This document shows positions 58,146 to 64,000 of a DNA stretch of 64,000 nt, piece by piece. Position 1 is the stretch's first letter. Every line of letters begins with the position of its first letter. This stretch comes from Myrica gale. Its lineage: Eukaryota; Streptophyta; Magnoliopsida; Fagales; Myricaceae. A program made the position numbers and the translations under genes. The notes below the pieces were generated by a model that saw only the letters and a program-made list of their open reading frames with translations, made no database searches and was not told the DNA's origin. The stretch covers positions 24,873,001 to 24,937,000 of the forward strand of contig OZ005609.1 of the NCBI GenBank assembly GCA_963930655.1. The letters run 5' to 3'.

Positions 58146-58786
58146 TTCATAAGACACCAATTTTCCTAAAATTTTCATGTTATATCTTACACAAATTTCA
58201 GTTGGCAAAACATGAACCAATCTAATCAATAATCGCTAATTACTGGCCCATGTGCAGCGGTGCAGTCATGTCGTGAGTAGGTGACCCTAATTGCATTGCA
58301 TATATGGACCAGCCTGCTAGTTAATTTGCTGCACTGATCAATAAATATCGGAAAAAAGTTGTTGAAATCACAACACTTGCTTTTTTAATCTTATCTCAAA
58401 TACTTGATAGCACTATGGCAGCTAACTAGCTGCAAGCTGCCCCCTTGCTCATACACAGGACCTCAGTTGAAAGCAAGTGCAGTAGATTGGTTTATTTATT
58501 TTCCACAAAGTAATCTTCATCTCTGCCTCGCATTAAAGAAATGGAATTAACAAGAAAGCTTAATTAAAACTAGTAATTAAGATATTTTTCGTTCTAAAAT
58601 AGTCATGTGAAATATTATTTTATAAATACATAACTTTTTATGTCAATTGGCACATGTATTTAGACAACAAAATTCTAGGTAGCTAATGGGGACACATCAT
58701 AATCAATACTATATTTTCAGGTGTCCTTTCTCTATAGTCAAAATTATTGAGTGTCACTCTGGTATACGCCAACACGTCAGACTAAG
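58146..58786. other. Intergenic DNA
   Basis: No gene is recognised before the tandem repeat array. Confidence 0.4.
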
Positions 58787-59707
58787 TCTCAACTAGATCA
58801 AATTCATCATTTAGAAGCGGCACTCATTAATTTTGTATCATAGAGAACGAACATGTAGAGATCTAGTATTAGTTATGATGTGTACCCCATTAATCACATT
58901 GAACTTTGTTGTTCAGATGCAGACACTAATTGTCGGTAAGGACTGCATTGACATAATAATATTTCACATTTAATGCAAAGCTAAAATGCATTGTAACATG
59001 TGGAAGTCACAAACCCACAGGACTGGAAGTCCCAACTAGATCAAATTCACCATTTAGAAGTGACACTCGTTTATTTTGTATCATAGATAACGGACATGTA
59101 GAGATTTAGTATTGGTTAGTCACATTGAACTTTGTTGTTCAGATGCAGACACTAATTGTCGGTAAGGGCTGCATTGACATAATAATATTCCACATCTAAT
59201 GCAAAGCTAAAATGCATTGTAACATGTGGTGGCCACAAGCCCACGAAAGTCCCAACTAGATCAAATTCACCATTTAGAAGTGACACTCATTAATTTTGTA
59301 TCATATAGAACGGACATGTACGTAGAGATCTAGTATTGGTTAGTCACATTGAACTTTACTGTTAAGATGCAGACACTAATTGTCGGTAAGGGCTGCATTG
59401 ACATAATAATATTTCACATCTAATGCAAAGCTAAAATGCATTGTAACATGTGGTGGCCACAAGCCCACGGATGTCCCAATTAGATCAAATTCACCATTTA
59501 GAAGTGGCACTCATTAATTTTGTATCATATAGAACGGACATGCATAGATCTAGTAGTGGTTATGACGTATACCCCACTAGTGACATTGAAATTTACTGTT
59601 CAGATGCAGACACTAATTGTCGGTAAGGGCTGCATTGACATAATAATATTTCACATATAACTCAAAGCTAAAATGCAGTGTTACATGTGGTGGCCACAGG
59701 CCCACAG
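58787..59707. repeat. Four-unit tandem repeat, about 220-243 bp per unit
   Basis: Units start at 58787, 59030, 59250 and 59474 with TC(C/T)CAA(C/T)TAGATCAAATTC. They share GCAGACACTAATTGTCGGTA and AAAGCTAAAATGCA. Differences are scattered substitutions and small indels. The units are non-coding and too few to call a satellite array, although a longer array could exist elsewhere. Confidence 0.93.
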
Positions 59708-62700
59708 TTCATAGACAAGTGGGCAACATCCTTGTAAGATGCTAGTGACGCTATTTTTATGGCGCATTAGCACTTGGCTAAGATCAATAATGTAGGGATC
59801 AAATCCAAGTGCCAAGTGCTTGATCTTTGAATCGGATGGTCAAATCTTATCTTTTGAAGCTTTTCATGTTGATTGACCCGTTGGATTGCTTGATCTTCTA
59901 GATCAAGATGGTTACTTGATCAAACTGCGGTTAATTTTAAGGATTAATCATGTGCATGGTTAAGAGGTTAATTTATAATTAATGAAAGGGAAAGGACAAG
60001 TTTCTTGCCAATTAGTCAGCTTAGCAAAGAAAAATAGTAGAAAAGAGGGGGCGCGCCAAGTACTACGACGTGAGCAGTCAATCAAGTTTGGGTAGTGATG
60101 AGGATGCTTTGGGCTGCTTTCCTGTCGATCGCATTCAAATGAGGAAGCAGCAAGCAAGATTTGGAACCAAAAGTCGTATTAGGGGTGTCATCGCCCTTGA
60201 CGCTATGATAAAAATAGAATATATATGTACGAATTTTTTGTGCACGATTAAGATGACGACTTTCAAAAATCACTTTCAGCTCTCAAAGTGCTTAGTTCGA
60301 GGATCCAATTATTGAGCAGTTTTTTTTTTTATATAAATTTTAAAAAAATTACTGTTTAAGTTTAGACCATAGTTTCAAAATCACTCACCTCATATTTCGT
60401 CTAGATTTATAATGGATTGATGATTTATGATATCAATATATGTTCACGTGACAGATCAAGTGTATTTAAAAATAAATAAATAAAAATTTAATTTTTTTTT
60501 ATTAAATTTATTATCATAACTATATTTTTTAATTTTTTTTAACAAAAACCACGAGATCATATATTGACACGTGATTTGTCACATCATCTTCCGTTGCAAT
60601 TTAAATAGCAATGTGATGAAGGGAGTGATACTGTAAATTAACTTGATTTAAACTAAGAGAACGTTCGTTTAAAAAAAATTCTCAGCATTCAGTAGAATTC
60701 TGAATTCTGTAAACCGGACATGCAAAAAGAGTGGGTGCTTTCCCTTTTTGACTGCATAGCTAAATCCCATGAGCTTTTTACTTTTTGATTAGAGGGTGTG
60801 ATTGCATCGTTGACGTCACATCATTTTTTGTCTTGAAATTTTGGGAGTCGGGTTTGATGGAGGGTGAGGATGAGGCGGGTGGACCCGATAACCTCATCTC
60901 CACCGCGGTACCATTCGCTTTGGGGGCGTAAATAGAGTTCGGGCTATTTAAAAATTTATAAATAAATATCAATATATACATAATTTTATATTTTATTTTT
61001 CACACATCCCAATAAAGGTAAAAACCAAATAACAACCTTAAAAATCATTATCACCTCTTTTCACACCAATCATTAAAACTCAATAAATTATACACAAACA
61101 CCAATAAACTCTATCATAATCTAAAAATTCTCAAAATATAAAAAATTTTCAAAATTTAACATAACCAAACAACCCCTAAGACAGTGATTTGTTAATTATA
61201 GAAATTCATGCATGTTTTTAAAATTTCATAAATAATTTTTAAATTTCCCAATAAAATATGACTTTCGGCCAAACATGCCTATATATCATTCGTAGATATC
61301 ACAAGCCGAGTGATGGAGTGGAGATAAACTTATAAAGAATGCAAAATTAGAAGTGGGCTTTGGCTATCCTTTTCGGGTCAAACCAGGAAATATTGTGTAC
61401 GTAGAAAGAACTGGTGCGAACAAATTACCACCGCTATGCGCGCATGGCGGCCTTTCTTCTCTGGTCTTAGAGGCTGCAATCGGGCCTTATATTCGGACCC
61501 TTTTTCTTAATTTCCCTGTAGTAATTTGGTGTTTGTTTTGGTAGATCGGGTTGGCTTCGGGGTTATGTAGGGGATTGGGACTCGATGTCTGTAATTAAGG
61601 TAGACTATCTCCGTTTCTATAAAGTTATAATCCTAACAAAAAATTAATGTGTTGGTAACATCACAATTCTTATTAGTATGAAGCTTCAAGACTGATTTTC
61701 AAGATTTTTTCTCGTGGTTATAAATATATCATCAGCTTGTTTCGAAACTGAGGTAGGACAACTCCAATATCTGTTTGGGTATAAAAATAAAATATATATC
61801 GGTGGGAAAAGGGAAGCCGTACGTGCTCATGACGTTGGAGGCATCTGGATCGTGAAGGCCGGCCTGTAGTGTTGATGGTTGCTCCTTGGGACAAACTCTA
61901 CGTTCCCCATGCCCATATATTATATTTATATATGTACTCAAATTAAATTGCCTCCAGATACTTTTATCCACGTTGGTTTGTAGGTCAGCGCTTCCTTTTT
62001 CATCACTTTTCTGTCAACAAGAAGATAATATATATATATATATATATGTCTCTTCTGTCTCTTCACGTCATGAGGAGATACAAAAATATGATATTAACTC
62101 AGCGCTTACTTTGAGTTAATTAGTTATATATGTCTCTTCAGGTCATGAGGAGATACAAAAATATGATATAGAATCTGTATACATCCTACAAAATATGGCA
62201 TAGTAAACTTGGGGAAGTAGGCACCCTCTCTAATCATGCTTCGCATTCATCCATAAATTATTGATTTTAAATATTTTATATTTGTCTTTAAAAAAATTAG
62301 GTGCAAAGTCATAATTAGAGAGTATAAAATATATTTATTCTTAAACGTTTAAAAGTCTAATTCGAGAAGCTGATTGGCATTTCTAACATTAATTAATGCT
62401 AGATGAAATATTCCCATAGCAATTACCTTTTCACCAAAACAAACTCCTGAAATAGGTAGAGAGAGAGCTTGATGTTGCCATAGAGAGGAGCTTCTAATTA
62501 ACTTAAAGGTAATTAACTCAAAGAAGAGTAAGAATTTTGAGTAGAGAAAGTAATAGAAGAGGTTGTGTAAGAGGAATATGGACACTAATTATTGTATTTG
62601 TTTCTTCAAATTTGGCTTGTTTAAAATGATTAGAGATCACCCATTTACAATATAATTTACAATATCAATCTTAGCCACATATCCTAATTACCAGTAATTA

Positions 62701-64000
62701 CCAACTCTTTAATAAGTTAGATATTCTAACTAATTTGAAGGATCCTTTTGATGCCACAATTTTTACCTATCACAAGATATTTTAAAAGCTCCTTTCAAAG
62801 CCCAATATTGCTCTATTGGGCCGTAACCAGAATAGTACATTTTGTATATTTGGTCGTAGAAAAATATGTACTTTACACTCTCCAACTATAGAGATATTGA
62901 CGTTAAGAAAAGAAAAAAAAATATTTTGTGCCTTTGAACTGTGAGGTCAATGTCACTTTGGAAATTCGAACTACTAAGTTTGTGACATTACACCATCGAA
63001 CTATTAAAATTTATTAATGTGAGCTCTCAAATAAGATCTGACTATCAAAATAGTGCCACATGTTATAAACGGATCGTTGCATGAATTTTATGGTAACAAA
63101 TCTTATTTGAGTGTATATTGATGAATTTAATAGTTTCATCAATGTAACGAACTTAATAATTCATACCAAAAATGACATTAACCTAATAGTCTAGGAAGGC
63201 ACAATGATGTTTGTAAAAAAAACACACAATAGTGACTCTTTGCACTCCAAAATACCATATTTATTATATTCCACCCACCACCTACCGATTTGAGAATCTT
63301 TGCACCCTCCATTAAAAATTTCTGTTATCTTAAATAGACAATAATTTTTTGAGATATAAAATGATATTTTTACCCCTACAATAATATTATCTCAAAATTT
63401 TTATTAGAGTAAAATTGTAATTTTACGTGCTAAAAATCACTTTGAAATAATAATGGTACTAGTGTAAATTTTCTGAAAACGATAGGTGGTAGGTGGAATG
63501 TGACAAAAGTGACTGTTAATTTGGGGCATGTTGTCTAATACCCCTCCCCCCTCTTCCTCTCTCCACACCACGATATTTGGCGATTTTAATATTATTGCAA
63601 GATTCTTCGAATAGAGATTAGGAAGATAAGCATCTAATCCTCCTAACTCTTTCAAAAGTATTATTCTATTTTCCCTACTTGGTTTCATGAGAAGATACGC
63701 AATAGCAAAGTTTATTTTAATTAATGCCACAAACCCATATTTGCTTTCGTTTCTTAATCGTCATTTGCTAGCTGCATGCATGCAATGTGCGGGCAGGATT
63801 CGCGTATTAGTTCCGTATTAGGTAGACCTCACGCTAAAAATAAGCCTAATTTACTTTTGTCCAAAGTGGATATACACGACTGTGTCGATCTGTACTCGAT
63901 CGCTACTCTTTTTTTTTTAATTCACCAAACTTACCCGGAATAGTAACACGCTGTTTGTATAATATCTATAGTCTTAAATTACTGATTAGTAATAACTTTC
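59708..64000. other. AT-rich intergenic tail of the window
   Basis: I recognise no gene here on either strand; the short frames have no motif or splice partner. About 60985-61175 looks like a MITE remnant (CAATAAA blocks, ending CCAAACAACCCCTAA) related to 13770-13905. A direct repeat containing GTCATGAGGAGATACAAAAA occurs at 62058-62095 and 62130-62168. A TA run is at 62025-62047. Confidence 0.45.

Noticed and set aside
60070-60315. Plus-strand frame of 81 codons
   Set aside because: It has no motif or splice partner, and it lies in AT-rich repeat-like DNA. It is probably chance.
62349-62585. Minus-strand frame with a hydrophobic start, possible secreted peptide
   Set aside because: The hydrophobic start is interrupted by charged residues, there is no clear cleavage site, and no family is recognisable.

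Overview
The window is nuclear DNA from a eudicot plant, probably woody, though the species cannot be fixed from sequence alone. It is AT-rich. Its genes have many short exons with plant-type GT-AG introns, and it carries many plant transposon families: Ty1/copia, LINE, TRIM, Mutator-like, hAT, PIF/Harbinger and CACTA. I see no bacterial, organellar or viral genes and no CRISPR array.

Four host genes can be assembled exon by exon with reading frames that stay open across every junction. (1) 988-8364, minus: a 19-exon, about 1062-residue kinesin-14 with an N-terminal malectin-like domain. (2) 30121-39556, plus: a 19-exon, about 1065-residue gene that joins a FAR1-type zinc-finger domain to a methylmalonate-semialdehyde-dehydrogenase-like domain and then to a repeat-rich tail of about 370 residues. 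The catalytic cysteine of the dehydrogenase is glycine here. (3) 43070-48687, plus: a 418-residue GT47 exostosin-type glycosyltransferase. (4) 49778-54553, minus: a 507-residue NRAMP metal transporter. These genes look functionally unrelated.

Mobile DNA fills most of the rest. A decayed copia element lies at 9.1-13.4 kb. A 7.4-kb Mutator-like element (13942-21382) has near-identical terminal inverted repeats of about 297 bp and a perfect 10-bp target duplication. It carries a broken FAR1-type transposase, an intact three-exon GRF zinc-finger/membrane protein, and exon fragments of a dephospho-CoA kinase and a cyclin-T gene. A glutaredoxin pseudogene sits at its right edge. A LINE remnant (22.2-23.4 kb) is interrupted by a 309-bp TRIM. 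A 1.44-kb hAT element (25389-26831) with an 8-bp target duplication carries fragments of an SMXL/SMAX1-like gene and a CPSF100 gene. A PIF/Harbinger MITE follows within 30 bp.

From 39.6 kb onward there are several MITE families: TAA-flanked, hAT-type with TAGGG ends, and fold-back elements with 9-bp duplications. One lies in an NRAMP intron and another just upstream of the NRAMP start. The last 10 kb holds a small CACTA element, tandem repeats with units of about 43, 58 and 220-243 bp, and AT-rich DNA in which I recognise no gene.
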